Shown here: positions 11,591 to 23,051 of the stretch, one piece after another
Numbering within the stretch: the first letter of the stretch is position 1
Layout of the letters: each line of letters opens with the position of its first letter
Origin: Chrysopilus asiliformis
Taxonomy: Eukaryota > Arthropoda > Insecta > Diptera > Rhagionidae
Reading direction: 5' to 3'
DNA length: 64,000 nucleotides
Assembly: GCA_964034945.1 (NCBI GenBank)
Contig: OZ035960.1
Coordinates: 18,358,403-18,422,402, forward strand
Position numbers and translations under genes: made by a program
The notes under the pieces: model-generated
Told to the model about the DNA's origin: nothing
Databases searched by the model: none
Seen by the model: only the letters and a program-made list of their open reading frames with translations

Positions 11591-11760
11591 ATAACCAAAT
11601 TTATAACAAATAAAATTTCCTGCATTTTTTCCTTTAGCGCTTTTTACGTATCTTTAACAGTTCTCGAGATATGTATTTGGAAAAATATTATTTTTTATAT
11701 ATTTTTTCCGAAACTAAATACATATTGCAGATTAAAGTTTTGTGTTGATCACAACTGATA

Positions 11761-13110
11761 TTTATTTTAGTGGCTGTTTATAAAATAAGTTTCACATTTC
11801 GGGGGAAGGGAGAATCTTCGATAGTGTAACGACGGTATTATATAAAAAATTCTGTAGTAGCTTTACGGGAAGAGTGAAAGGATTCGAAAAGTGAAAATTA
11901 ACGAGACGTGTTTTATGGAAAGCTCCTTACAAAAACATTGCAGGCTATTTTTTGCCCAATTTATTATATTTACTGTCGTTATCCAATAAACTTTTCTACA
12001 ATAGAATCAATTTTCAAAATTTGGAAAATTAATAAAATGAACTTTTACTACAAAACGAAGCGAAAAGAATCCCCCCGCCCCCAGTTGGACAAAATGTCGA
12101 ACGGATGTTTACTATCCAGAAATCCCTTTCAGCACTTGTAATTAATGATAAACTAATGAACATTTTGGGAATTTCTATTCGATAGACTATAGTATTATTC
12201 GGTTAAGCTCACCTCTGAACATCGGAATAACAGAACAAAAACCTTTTCATACACAAAATACCTCACAACACACATTATTGTCTCTGGGTATGATCGGATC
12301 GTTGGGCAAAAGCCTATAGTATATTCAATAATAAATACTGTACACTAGAGTCCTATATGATATCCGTTTATTTATATATCTGGCTAGACTAGATTATACG
12401 AAACAAGAGACTATCCAAAGGGGGTACCAGGGATATTTTAGTTGAGCTCCTCTTATGAAGGGTAACTTATTTCAGGATTTTGATTCTGGATCGATGCGCT
12501 CTCGAGCATTAAGCGTATTTTTTTTTTGGGTGTTCGGATTCAAGAGTAGATTGATGATTTTCGATAAGTTTGTCATTAATAATGGTGCGGCCCAGTAAAA
12601 CCCCTAGTACACCTTACTTAATGAATGGTGAAACCTGCTACCTCATAGTATACTCGTACAGTGGGAATTTTCAATTCACAGCCATGAAAAGGTTAATTGA
12701 TTAGACTACTCGATGATGATCTACTTTTTTTTTGAATAATAAATTCAAAAAAAAAAAATAAATAAAGTAAAAGGTTGGTGTGTTTACGTCTTTTTACCCA
12801 AACTTTCAAGATTGACAAATTTTTTATGCCAATGATTAATCTTGTTAAAAGTTCCCCTTTTGACATTTAAGCAATTTGTTAGTCTGGGTTTTCTATCGCA
12901 GACAATACATAAAATAAATGATAGTGAAATAATTTTATCTCATTTTACAAATATTTTAGCTGTTTTTTAATGATCCATAATGCTGAATCGTTAATAAAAC
13001 ATATAAGAGTTTGTGGATATAAATCTGTTTTTAGATTATGATAAAGCGAATCGTGTCGTAATAATAACCCCTATTTAAACTTTTAAAATCACAAAAACTC
13101 ATTCAATACC
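11761..13110. other. unassigned DNA
   Basis: No gene or recurrent repeat is recognised. A short perfect inversion (TTTTTTTTTGAATAATAAATTCAAAAAAA, split across 12725-12760) is a local hairpin. A C-rich run lies at 12073-12082. Confidence 0.4.
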
Positions 13111-13345
13111 CACACATACAAAAATGTTGTTTCTTAATTTAACAAACATGTTACTTATTAAGAAACATGTTTCTATTATTAAGAAACATGTTTCTTAATT
13201 TAAGTAACCAATTTCTAAAATCGGTTTAACAAGAAGTAATATTTTATCCATATAAGTAAGAAAATGTTACTAGATTTAAGAAACATGAGTATTAGACCAT
13301 ACGCTACCACCTGTTTCTTAAATATAGTAACATTTTTTCTCCGTG
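13111..13345. mobile_element. probable MITE with CACRSAKA.AAAATGTT ends
   Basis: The left end CACACATACAAAAATGTT and the right end AACATTTTTTCTCCGTG are imperfect inverted repeats, each continuing inward to a TTTCTTAA/TTAAGAAA word. The interior repeats AAGAAACATGTTTCTTA palindromes. The right end resembles that of the element at 54266-54511. Confidence 0.55.
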
Positions 13346-13641
13346 CAGCAATATACCAGCTAGAATAGTAAGTTTTTGTCCTCCCTGCTATGTTTTTCCA
13401 GTTTTTAGATAATAACCATAATGTGATGGAAAGGGTTTTCAATATCCACGCATCTATGAAGGCGAAGGCGGAAACTGAAACATGCACCGAGGGAAATTTT
13501 TTATTTCCCAATAACCCAAGAACCAAATCAGATCATGATCCCGATAAAAATTGGATTACCAATTTCTGATCGGATCATTTAATAACCAGCTTTTGTTGTT
13601 TCAATCCAAATACCAATCGTAAGCGCTTTTAATCTAAATAT
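13346..13641. other. unassigned DNA
   Basis: About 300 bp between the MITE and F2 copy B. Nothing is recognised in it. Confidence 0.35.
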
Positions 13642-14037
13642 TAGCTGTGATCAACACAAAATTTTCCTCTGCAATATTTCGTTTCGGAAAAAACATGTAA
13701 AAATTTTTTTTTAAATATCTTGCGAACCGTTAAAGATACGTAAAAAAATTTATGGCAGTTACCCGTTATAGCTACCGTTACTTTCCAAAAGTTGATAGAA
13801 AACTGCGATTTTTGTAAAAACTTATTCACAAAAAATTTCAAGTCGCTAGATCAACGCGGTTTCGGGTTATTTAAAATACGTACAACGGACGGACCGACAG
13901 ACAGATGCACGGACATCTCATAATTATTCCTGACACGGATTTCATACTGATCAAAAGTTTTCCATCTTCTCTCATTCTAGAGTCAGACCCCGTTATGAAT
14001 ACAATACTTTCCTTCTATAGGAAAGGAAAGTAAAAAG
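13642..14037 (-). mobile_element. F2 dispersed repeat, copy B
   Basis: It is in inverse orientation to copy A. It begins AGCTGTGATCAACACAAAAT and TTCCTCTGCAATATTTCG, and ends CCTTCTATAGGAAAGGAAAG followed by TAAAAA. It is uninterrupted in the region where the 26.8-kb copy carries a MITE, so it supplies that insertion's empty site (GAAATATTGCAG on the reverse strand). It contains a GACGGACCGACAGACAGA stretch. Confidence 0.75.
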
Positions 14038-14047
14038 ATTGAAACTA

Positions 14048-14231
14048 AAGGAGCCTCCACACGTTCAATGTTACTTGACAAGTATTATTGATGAAAAATT
14101 TTCGTCAAGTAACGTTGATGGAAATTGCTCCCATACGTAACATTGAAGAGCATCCCTACGATCAATGTTAATTGAAACATGAGTCATTCAAGTAAAAGTG
14201 TCAAGTGACATTGAACGTGTGGAGGCTCCTT
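14048..14231. mobile_element. MITE, AAGGAGCCTCCACACG termini
   Basis: The left end AAGGAGCCTCCACACGTTCA and its exact reverse complement TGAACGTGTGGAGGCTCCTT define a 184-bp element. The left flank is TA and the right flank AA. Internal CAATGTTACTTGAC words recur in both orientations. It is non-coding. Confidence 0.8.
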
Positions 14232-14520
14232 AAGAGATGGATTGGTAAATTGCAATTGCTGCAAAATTTATAACATTTCGTTATTCTGAAGTAACTTCAT
14301 GTAACTTATATTCGATCGATTAACTTGTCGAACGAAATCTTTAGTCGACCAAAAATTATTACACAAGCTGACACTCGTCTGTTATTCCAGTTTTATCCAT
14401 ATAAATTCTCATCTCGCACTTTTGTGCGGTGACCATGGGCTGGATTTAAAAAAATCGGGATGGGAATTTATTTGGCACAAAAATTCGGTAGATAATGCCA
14501 AAGTTAGCGAATCCTCCACA

Positions 14521-14610
14521 TTGCCCAGAGTTTTGCCCAGAGCTTTGCCCAGAGCTTTGCCCAGAGCTTGGCCCAGAACTTTGCCCAGAGCTTTGCCCAG
14601 AGATTTGCCC
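14521..14610. repeat. 12-bp tandem array (TTTGCCCAGAGC)
   Basis: About seven and a half units of 12 bp. Both strands are open through the array, giving PRAL repeats on plus and GKAL repeats on minus. No domain or start context supports a gene. Confidence 0.85.
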
Positions 14611-14953
14611 AATCGAGAGATATTGAGCCCTTGCGATCAGTATTTGGATTAAAACAACGTGAAAATATCTCTAAAAAAATCGAGCGAAGAAAATTGCCAA
14701 AAATATGGATGACTTTATAGAAAAAGATGGAGAAGAGCCTCTGTGGAAGTTGGAGATAGGACTATACATACAGAGCCTGATACGCGGGATGAATCACACA
14801 ATCTTACAAGTTTTCATTGCAGGAAATAAAGAAGTAAAAAAAAAATATTGGCTACAGTTTTAATTTCTTGTATATAAAAAACTCTAACAAAAAAAATCTT
14901 TTAAAAATAACTTCACACTTCACACTGATTTTTAATATTTAAGAAACAAAATA

Positions 14954-15210
14954 CAGGTATCCCTCGAATTACGCGGTTAATTGATTCCGCGTAAGTCGAA
15001 ACCGCGTAAGTGGAGACTTAGGATTAGTGCAAAACAATACATACCTATTATTTTTTTTATATAAAAACATTAATCTATAATTACAACATTTTCTTTTTAA
15101 ATAAAAATTGCTCCAAAACCGTACCGCGTAACTCGAGCACTGCCGCAATTTTTTTCCTCGCAAGTCGAGATTCGCGTAACTCAAGTACCGCGTAACTCGA
15201 GGGATACCTG
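14954..15210. mobile_element. pogo/Tigger-like MITE
   Basis: Inverted termini CAGGTATCCCTCGAATTACG / CGTAACTCGAGGGATACCTG enclose 257 bp. Both sides are flanked by TA (14952-14953 and 15211-15212). CAGG-starting ends rich in CTCG and a TA duplication are typical of pogo/Tigger elements. The interior repeats CGCGTAA(C/G)TCGA words. No transposase is present. Confidence 0.8.
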
Positions 15211-15212
15211 TA

Positions 15213-16950
15213 TTAATTTCTTTTGGGACCTATCTTACTTATAAAGAAAACTCATTCAAATCTTACCTGGAATAAAATGCTTTTATTTCCTGTTGAATTG
15301 AAGAACTTCAGTACGTAAATATTTTACAAAAAAAAAATTTTTTTGAAAAAAAAAAACATATTTTTGCAGTATCTGGAAAATTTTCCAGGAAAACTATGTC
15401 TAATCGCTTCAATATAGTACAGGAGAAAGTAGACAAAAGCCTTTTGCTGTGTTTAAAAAAATACTTACAGAAAATCTTCACATAACGCTGATGCATGAAA
15501 AATATTTACAATCAGGATTATCGCTGAAAATCCTTGAATATCATTGAGGAATTTCAACCCTTTCAACCCAGCTTGAGTTTTCCAAGTTAGCTTTTTTTTT
15601 ATTTCAATGAGGATACAACACTTGATTTTTTTTTTATTTTTCTTAGCTCAGCATGTTTTTCTTAGGAGTATCAGATACATATATTCTCGACTGTGCATAG
15701 AATTTCTGTAGTATAGATACATTTTGTATTTCACCATATATCAACAAAATATGCATATGGAAGTGTGTGTATAAGCCATAAGTCAAAGTCCAAGTACGTG
15801 GGGCTTGCACTTCAACTGTGCTGTTGTTGACCCAGATCTATGCACTTTTTTTTCTAATATACACAGCGAGAAACTGAGAGAGATAGAGGAAGGTGAAAAA
15901 AAAATGATACCATCTTCTATAGTCCTTTGGCATTGAGTTTAAGCATGAAGTGGCATAAATTGGTATGGAGTTCAGTGTGAACGAATGATGTTCCATGTAC
16001 ACATCATCCTTTACAAGTTTATGGATATAATTAGACTTTTTAATTAACTCCATGGATATGCTTGCAAGTTTATTAAAATTCTACAAAACTCAAACATAAA
16101 GTTTTGTATGAGATTGAACAATAAGCAAAGAAGTACATCGGCTAATACTTACATAGCGAAAAAGTCGATATAAATGGTCCGCATCCGAGGCCATAAGACA
16201 GACAGACAGGCAAGACAGGACGAGATATTCCGTCTTTACATTATCAGCGTTATATTAGAACTGGTACAAGTCTATAATAAAGATAATACAACTCGAGTTG
16301 GAGTTCAGTGGGAGGACATGGTTCAGCGGATATATTGTATGCTGAGAATGGTTGGCTTGCAAATGAAATACTTAGGTAGATATAGAGTTAAAGTTGAATA
16401 GGTAAGAGTACAAGGGATTAAGTTGTATGGCAGAGACATGTAGATAACTTGGCTTTAGAAGAAGAATTACAAAACTGAAGGATATCGGTATATCTCGAGA
16501 GTCGAAATTCTTGGTTAAACAGCAAAAAGTGGAATTGGTACAAGTCCTAGAAGTTCCACTTGGCGTACCAAAAGCATCCGGTGCACTCAAGAAACAAGAG
16601 AATTAACACCCTTTGCGATGTCTTGTTAGGGTTTTGTACAAACAATTTCATGGTTTCTTGAGCTTTTGCGTCTTACTGAGGCGTCCGCCTTCAGCTGTTC
16701 GCCGGTTGTTTTGCGGCCTTCGCTATAGAAAACTTCATTTCCGATATGTTTGTTGTAAACGCAGCAAATCAGCTTCGGGTACTTTTGATTTACAAAACAA
16801 ATAAAAAATAATTTTGACTTTTGTTTAGAATTGTTTTTGCACAGGAAGCTTTCTAAATGGTAGTTTAAGTGGCAAATGTAGCTTGATGAGATATTTTTCT
16901 AACTAAAAAAGTGCACTCTTATGAATTCGCAGTACAAAAATTGGTGGCCA
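15213..16950. other. unassigned DNA, probable host sequence
   Basis: No recurrent repeat is recognised. A short GACAGACAGACAGGCAAGAC run lies at about 16197-16216. A relatively GC-rich stretch at 16660-16790 has an open frame on plus without recognisable similarity. Confidence 0.4.
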
Positions 16951-17220
16951 AGTGGATTACTGGTAAAGCGCTCGACTTGTATGTCGAAGACATAAAATTG
17001 GAGTTGCGAACCACTTCAAACATTTCTGTGAACTCCAACCAGAAGCCTAAATTTTCGAAAAGGGTCCCTGGAGAGTTCGAACACAATCGATGGTTAAAAT
17101 AGACAAAATTTCTTTGGATTATGATTTCACATAATTTTGCCATACATCAAAATTCGATCGAATCACATAAATGGAAAAATTTCTATTAAAATTCTGTCTG
17201 AAATTCTCATATCGAGTATT
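16951..17220. repeat. R3 fragment
   Basis: The text 'GATTTCACATAATTTTGCC', 'ATACATCAAAATTCGATCG' and 'TTCTGTCTGAAATTCTCAT' is collinear with the R3 segments near 6.0 and 29.9-30.06 kb. It is diverged and without clear ends. Confidence 0.45.
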
Positions 17221-17269
17221 TCACAATGCCCTGCTAACTATCCCTACATTTATAACAGAAAAATCTGCA

Positions 17270-17591
17270 CCGTGTCATGAGGGGTAAGTAAAGGGTCGGG
17301 AGAGGGGCGATGGAAGCACAAGGAGGGGGCGCCAAAATATCCACTAGCCACTGAATCGATTGACTTGAAATTTGGCATAGATGTTCGTCGGGGGTCTAGC
17401 CCCAACATAGACCCATTAAAAAGTAGCCCGAGACGTGGGGGGAGTAAGGGGAGGGGGTAAAGAAAATCCGAATCTTTTAAAGAAAAGCACGGACAACTTA
17501 TTCTATCTAATTTATTGCATTTTGAATTTTGTTTTCTTAGATTTTGTTCTACTCACGCTTTTAGCCGGGCGTAGCCGGGTCCAAATTCTAG
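17270..17591 (+). mobile_element. Helitron-like repeat, 3' end
   Basis: GATTGACTTGAAATTTGGCA, then ATAGATGTTCGTCGGGGGTC and a GGGGAGTAAGGGGAGGGGGT run, is shared with 22670-23051. The 3' side carries GGGCGTAGCC, then 11 nt, then CTAG followed by T. That is the arrangement expected of a Helitron 3' terminus (hairpin, short gap, CTRR|T). The 5' TC end was not identified. Confidence 0.45.
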
Positions 17592-19119
17592 TATTAAATA
17601 AAATAAAAATTGTGCCGTAATGATGTTTTTCAAAAGACCCTATAAAATATATCAAATCAGTTGATGTTTCCCGGTTTCTGTAATACTGTATAAATTTATC
17701 TAATGTCGGCATTTTTTATTGGGAAACATAAAAAATACATGAATCACGTAGTGTAAATATATTCCTTTTTAACAAAGTCCTTGGATTGGCACAATAATAA
17801 AAAAAGGATAATCAAATATAAGCAACTGATAAGCGGTCAACCGTACTTTTCTTTTAGCACTTGATTTCTCTTCAACAAAAAAAAAAGCAATTGTTCCGAA
17901 TTATTGTTCTGACAATAGAGGGAATTGTGACTTAAATCTATGCTTTATTTGCCATTGTTTTCTTTCCTAAGTACACAGATATACATACTTTATATAATTT
18001 TTTTTGGAAAAGTCATGAGCGCGCGAAAGATTAGCAAAATAGGACCAAAGGTTAAGGCAACAACGCCATGGACGACCATTTTTTGGCCCGGAAAAATTAA
18101 CTCAAACAAAGACTAATAGGGTTCACCGAATGCGGGGTGGCGACGGGGTAGATGAAGTCTGGAAAATCCTCTGACTGACTGGTAGTCTTTTGCTGACTGT
18201 GTACGAATACGAACTGCTGGCAAGAATAGTGGTTGTAGAGCGACAAGATTACATATTTGCCATCCGAGAGGAAGTTGGAACACACCATCCAAGAAGACTC
18301 AATGAGCAATGGTGGCTGCCGAAATACTAGCAAAATACTGGCTGGCATGGCAGCAATAGAACTTTAGCTTTAGCCGGTATTATACATACTCAAAAAGTAA
18401 TGAAGAAAAAAAGAAAATGTTACAAGATTTAAAGCTTTTTATACGCCAAGCAATTTTTTTATGTACGTGTATGTGTGTGTATGTTTTTTTTTTGCCATAG
18501 TTTCATTTTGCAAAATGCACCCTTTCACTTCTGTAGCGTAAACGCCAAAGTCCGGGACAGTCTATGACCATAAGTCCTTTTTTGTTTATGGTACATGGCT
18601 TCATTCGTATTCTCGGACGCAGTGGCTCCTTCACTTCAGACCATAACAGCATAAATGGTTGTAGAAACGGACTGAAGGGATTAAGCTTAATTAGTGGCAA
18701 GTTTTAAATCCTCTTCGCAATTATCCTCTTGTATATTTCTGCGTGTATATACTTGAGTATATTTATTTAAGTTCATTCTTAAGACTAATATTAATATTTT
18801 TTTTAAGCTTTTCTGTACTATTGTGTTGTGAAATGTGTTTCAAAATCGTCAACTCAGAGAAGAATTTTTAAAAAATTGAAAAAAATTAGAGAAAAATAAT
18901 AATGTCGTGTATTGTGTGGGTATTAGATGAAGTTTGCGGGGTACAAAACTAATTTTGTTGCATTATCTGTCACTCCATTGCTGAACTTTTAAAAAGCCAA
19001 ATTTTTTCATCATCTCGAGGATTTTCACACTCAAAGAAAAGATAGTAAATTTAATTATTTTTTGGTTTTTTGCGGATTCACTATACTGAATTCCTACGGA
19101 AATTAAATATTTCATAGTA
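17592..19119. other. unassigned DNA, probable host sequence
   Basis: No element or exon is recognised. A GT-rich stretch lies at 18462-18486. Confidence 0.4.
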
Positions 19120-19232
19120 CTGTAAAACCTGTATAAGCCGGACCCAGTATGAGCAGGATTCTGTATAAGCCACGGTCTAGACTGGAAAAATTTCTGGGTC
19201 CCGAGCGAGTCCCGCTTATATAGGTTTTACTC
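19120..19232. mobile_element. short TA-flanked MITE (CTGTAAAACCTGTATAAGCC)
   Basis: The left end CTGTAAAACCTGTATAAGCC and the right end CCCGCTTATATAGGTTTTAC plus TC are imperfect inverted repeats. TA flanks both sides (19118-19119 and 19233-19234). At 113 bp it is a minimal pogo/mariner-type derivative. Related ends occur at 20179-20263 and 22470-22640. Confidence 0.75.
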
Positions 19233-19240
19233 TATGAACT

Positions 19241-20178
19241 TTCAGATTAGGTTACAAAGTTTGTAGGTGGTTCTCAAGAAAAACAATGGTTATCCGACAT
19301 CCCAAACCGTTTTAAAGAAAAACAGAGGTTTATGGCTGTTTTGAACCGTTTTCGAGAAATTTTCTGCTTCTAGTTCTTCGATAATCAAATAATATTAGAA
19401 ATACAAAGATTTGCTAGCAGACCGAGTCGTTTTCAAGAAAAAACACAGCTTAATCCACATAACTGTGAGATGATACCTTTCTTGTATAATCCAACGTCAT
19501 ATGATGAAAAATTGGATATTTATGTTGATTTTTTTCTTGCACAAAAACATTGAAAAACTCGAAAACTAATTGATGTATAAAGTTGAGATTTGGCATGGGA
19601 TAGGCTTTTATCAAAAAATGTGAAAAATGAAACTACTCCCTACCCACTCTCCCATGCGAATGGAGTAGATTTTCTCGAAAACGGTTTGTTTTTTCCCAAA
19701 ATCGCGATCCATAGAATTCTATGGGATAACAACAGCTTTCGAAGGCAAAAACCGCATCAAAATTGATTAAGGTTTACTGGCAGATGTCGAATTTTGTTAC
19801 GTATGTACATACAAACGAACGCGTACACGAAGACACACACACACACACGTACATACAGTTTGCGGACTCACTGAACTTAGTCAATGGGGATAAGTCCCGG
19901 GGGCGTGCGGGTGATTTTAATGTCTTTCTTATAAACATAAATTAAAGCTAAAAACAATGGTTTCTCATTAGCTCTAGCGGCTTTCGGAAAAACAATAGAA
20001 TTTCCAAGAAAAAAGAGTGGTGTTATGATATATCAAGCAGAATTCAAGAAAAATAACGGTTTATCTTGAGCCATTTTCGAGAAAAATGGGAAAAATTAAC
20101 ACAAAAAAAGATCCAATACGAAGTGGTGTTGAATTTACAAAATAGTTAATTTTAAATACAAAATAGTAAATTTTACTA
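19241..20178. repeat. old repeat with 'CGTTTTCAAGAAAAA' text
   Basis: The phrases CCGTTTTAAAGAAAAACAG, GAACCGTTTTCGAGAAATT, GAGTCGTTTTCAAGAAAAAA and AGCCATTTTCGAGAAAAATG recur at intervals, which suggests a decayed dispersed repeat related in style to F4. An AC microsatellite lies at 19833-19850. No ends are defined. Confidence 0.4.
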
Positions 20179-20263
20179 CAGGAAAACCTGTATAAGCCGG
20201 ACTCGCACGGGGCCGGGAAATTTGTCCGGGTTAGACAGGTTTCCGGCTTATACAGGTGAACTG
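20179..20263. mobile_element. short MITE (GGAAAACCTGTATAAGCCGG)
   Basis: CAGGAAAACCTGTATAAGCC on the left and CCGGCTTATACAGGTGAACTG (imperfect) on the right define 85 bp. TA precedes the left end, but no TA follows the right. It belongs to the same family as 19120-19232. Confidence 0.65.
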
Positions 20264-20619
20264 AAAAAATTTCAGTTTTACGTATTATTATCTTTTATTG
20301 ATACTGTAAATGTAATTTCCATACTAAAAAAAACAAATTTTCCGAAAATAAAAACAAAAGAAATAAAAATTGCTTTCAAAGCATATTTGGTGAACAAATT
20401 ATAGGAAAAGCTATGATCATACAGAAATCACAAAACTACATATTGAAAAATTCGGAAATTTTAGTTTGCCGGCTTTTGTTGAAAGCAATTTTTTTTTTCG
20501 ATTTTTCTAGCCAATGAAAATGTCTGAGCAGACATGTTTTCATTACCTGGAAGAGTGGCATAATTTCTGGTAATCTGGAAGGTTTCCAAACCATATTCTC
20601 TAAAGTAGATCATAGTTTA

Positions 20620-20950
20620 TAGTCCAACACGTTGAGTTATGGACTTATGGAGGGCCACTCTTCGCTTCTAATGAAATCATAAATTTGATTTTGAAGCATT
20701 TTTTGTGGTCATTTGGCTTTTTGAGCCAGAAATGAATCCTGTGCAAAATTCCAGTCCCCATTTTTGAATAAGTTTTCGTTTACATGCCTAACTATACATT
20801 TTAAACAGTTTCTTGAGCAACTTTGGCTGCCGTTTGCGCTTCTTTTTCACAAAAAAGGCTCAAAAACAATTTTCATAACTTCATGCCTCCAAAAGTCCGC
20901 CCCCCGGAAGTTCAGACCTTAAGTCGTTGAACTATAGACCCGTTGGACTG
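20620..20950. mobile_element. probable TA-flanked MITE (CAGTCCAACGGG)
   Basis: The right end CGTTGGACTG followed by TA, and the left end TAGTCCAACACG preceded by TA, are imperfect inverted repeats. They extend inward to GTTGAGTTATGGACTTATGG and its degenerate counterpart. It is 331 bp and non-coding. Confidence 0.45.
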
Positions 20951-20952
20951 TA

Positions 20953-21504
20953 GTGAGCATGATTTGCCAAAAAAGACAACAAAATATTGAGTCCTTGAAG
21001 AAGGATTTCAACAAAAACATTGGATAACTTTCAAATAGATCGAGCGTGTATTTTGCAGCCCTGTTGGCTCCATCGTTAAAGGCGTGTTGTTAAATCAAAT
21101 GGCGGTATTTTCGAATAAAGTGTTCTATGATTTGTGGCTGTTGTGTGGCCCAATAAATATAAAAAAAAAGTTTTGAAAAATACCAATGCGTTCTCATTTG
21201 GCATCAATTTTTCCTTGTGTCAGTATTTATGGCTAGACTAGGTAGTTTGACGAAAAGTGATCAAAGTTTGCAACCCCTAAATATTATCCAATCTTCTTAA
21301 AATTTGGCATATACATATATATTTTTCATCACTGAGACTCGGGGCGTAAGCAAAGTCTCCAAAAATTTTAGATTTTATTTTTTGCCTAACAAAATTAAAC
21401 ACCCTATTGCATATGTGTCATTGATTTCTACGAACTACACCAACCTATAGTTGGTAGAAATCACTAATCGTTGGCTGTCAACACAATCAGGAAGGCCAGA
21501 AGTA
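20953..21504. other. unassigned DNA
   Basis: No element or exon is recognised. Confidence 0.35.
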
Positions 21505-22459
21505 CACCCAACTCTTTTTTTACACGGTAGATACGTTCCAACGAAAATCGTGTAAAAAAAAAATCGTGTAAAAAAAGATATGCAGCACATATTAAAATTG
21601 AGGATGTGTTCCACAGCTTTAAAAAACCGTGTAAGATGAAAAAAAAGCTATATGTTGTCCTAAAAACCGTGCAAAAAAAAATATAATAAATTATAAAGAA
21701 AAACAAAATAAAACTAATATTAATTTTTATTATTAAAAAAAATATATATACATACGATAAAATAAGTAAAAAAGAGAATCATTAGTCCATAATTGAGGCG
21801 TTAAAAGCTAGAGTGGAGCAACCCACATGTCGAAATCGTGAATTTTTTTGTGTTTGAATCACTATTGCGAGTGAGTTTTTAGATAAAAATGTTTGGTTGC
21901 ACAAAAGAACATTTCAACATTGAGTAATAAAGTCCACAGAATTTTTTTTTCCAAAAATTTACAGTTAATAATAGTACAAAAGTGGAAAAGCTTTAAAAAC
22001 TCGATTATGTGGCTTGGTTCACTCTAGCTTTTAACGCCTCAATTATAAAAAAACCAAATTAGAATAGAAATAAAAATATTATTTAGATTATTCATCGCTA
22101 CTTGATATTAAGCGTGAACGTTTATTACTGACTTGACAAAAATCGCTTCCATTACTAGAGATGTCTAACACATCTGACGAGTTTGAACCCAATGAAGAGT
22201 ATGGTTCATTATTAACGTTCACTGAATGTGCCCAATAACTCAATAATGTGCTTAATGCAATTTTAAATAGACACATATAAAATCGGCTATAAAAATTTCC
22301 CCAATTATATTTTATTTTTGTAACTACATGTAAAAAAATTTTCTTTAGACTTCGTGTTAGAACAAAAAATTCGTGGAAAAAAAATTTTTTTTTTCTTTTT
22401 GTGGACCGTGTTATTTCAAAATCGTGTAAAAAAAGACCGTGTAAAAAAAGAGTTGGGTG
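21505..22459. mobile_element. TA-flanked element with CACCCAACTCTTTTTTTACA ends
   Basis: The left end CACCCAACTCTTTTTTTACA (continuing CGG) and the right end GTGTAAAAAAAGAGTTGGGT (ending G) are inverted repeats flanked by TA. CGTGTAAAAAAAA words are repeated near both ends. It is 955 bp including a nested MITE at 21792-22043, and the own sequence is about 700 bp. A pogo/Tigger-like non-autonomous element is the best fit. Confidence 0.75.
21792..22043. mobile_element. GAGGCGTTAAAAGCTAGAGTG MITE, copy 1 (nested)
   Basis: Inverted ends ATTGAGGCGTTAAAAGCTAG / CTAGCTTTTAACGCCTCAAT enclose 252 bp inside the larger 21505-22459 element. Flanks are TA on both sides (or AATT if the ends are read as GAGGCG). 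Other copies lie at 34209-34368 and 51524-51778. Confidence 0.85.
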
Positions 22460-22469
22460 TATTTGAAAA

Positions 22470-22643
22470 AAAAAAATTATCCGGCTTATACAGAAAAAAT
22501 GATGTCCGGGTTCGCGTTAGGCAGGTCCGGCTTATCCAGGTTAATTTTGTATGGAAATCGTCTTCAAAATCACGGGACTTTTAAAACTGTCCGCCTAAGG
22601 CAGGTTTCCGGCTTATACAGGGTCCGGCTTATACAGGTTTGAC
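22470..22643. mobile_element. CCGGCTTATACAGG MITE, decayed
   Basis: Repeated CCGGCTTATACAGG and CCGCCTAAGGCAGG words end in CCGGCTTATACAGGTTTGAC and TG followed by TA. The right end matches the family at 19120-19232. The left end directly abuts the 21505-22459 element and is incomplete. Confidence 0.55.
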
Positions 22644-22669
22644 TGTACTAAGAAGTTAAATCATACTAA

Positions 22670-23051
22670 TTAATAAAAATGAGTTGGTGTCTGTCTGTCT
22701 GTCTGTTCCTATTTCAAAAACGGCTGAACCGATTGACCTGAAATTTAGCATGAGCGTCTGTGGTAGTTCTGGTTCCAACATAGGCATACGGAAAAGTAGC
22801 GCGATGGGTGGGGGGAGTAAGGGGAGGGGGTAAAATGATTTCGAAACTTAATTTTTGCGCTATGTTACTCTTTCGCGGAGAAACTACTGAACTGATTGGC
22901 CTGAAATTTGGCATAGATGTTCGTCGGGGGTCCAGGCCCAACATAGAGTAGCCCGACAGGTGGGGGAGTAAGGGGAGGGGGTAAAGTGATCTGGAAACTT
23001 AGACGCGTGGCCGGAGGCCTCCCCTATCTCCGGTTCGGGCGTAGCCCCTAG
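22670..23051 (+). mobile_element. Helitron-like repeat with 163-bp internal duplication
   Basis: It starts near a GTCTGTCTGTCTGTCTGTTC run. Two tandem copies (offset ~163 bp, at 22731 and 22894) of the module GATTG(A/G)CCTGAAATTT..GGGGAGTAAGGGGAGGGGGT follow. It ends at the hairpin GGGC-GTA-GCCC with CTAG directly after it and T as the next base. The CTRR|T end favours Helitron, but the 5' end was not found. Confidence 0.5.

Larger units (their letters stand above)
9806..11760 (+). mobile_element. F2 dispersed repeat, copy A, split by three insertions
   Basis: The start TTTTTTTACTTTCCTCTTCT, the 'GTATTGTATTCATGACGG' word, and the end GTTTTGTGTTGATCACAACT match copies at 13642, 26330, 28963 and 32991. 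Its own sequence is interrupted by a TCAGGGTATTC MITE (9999-10500), a TTAA-flanked MITE (10717-10937) and a mariner derivative (11045-11590). Removing these leaves text collinear with the other copies. It is non-coding, and the superfamily is unknown. Confidence 0.7.

Noticed and set aside
16613..16804. GC-richer open frame of 63 codons
   Set aside because: No similarity recognised, no splice signals in frame, and low-complexity RR/LR content.
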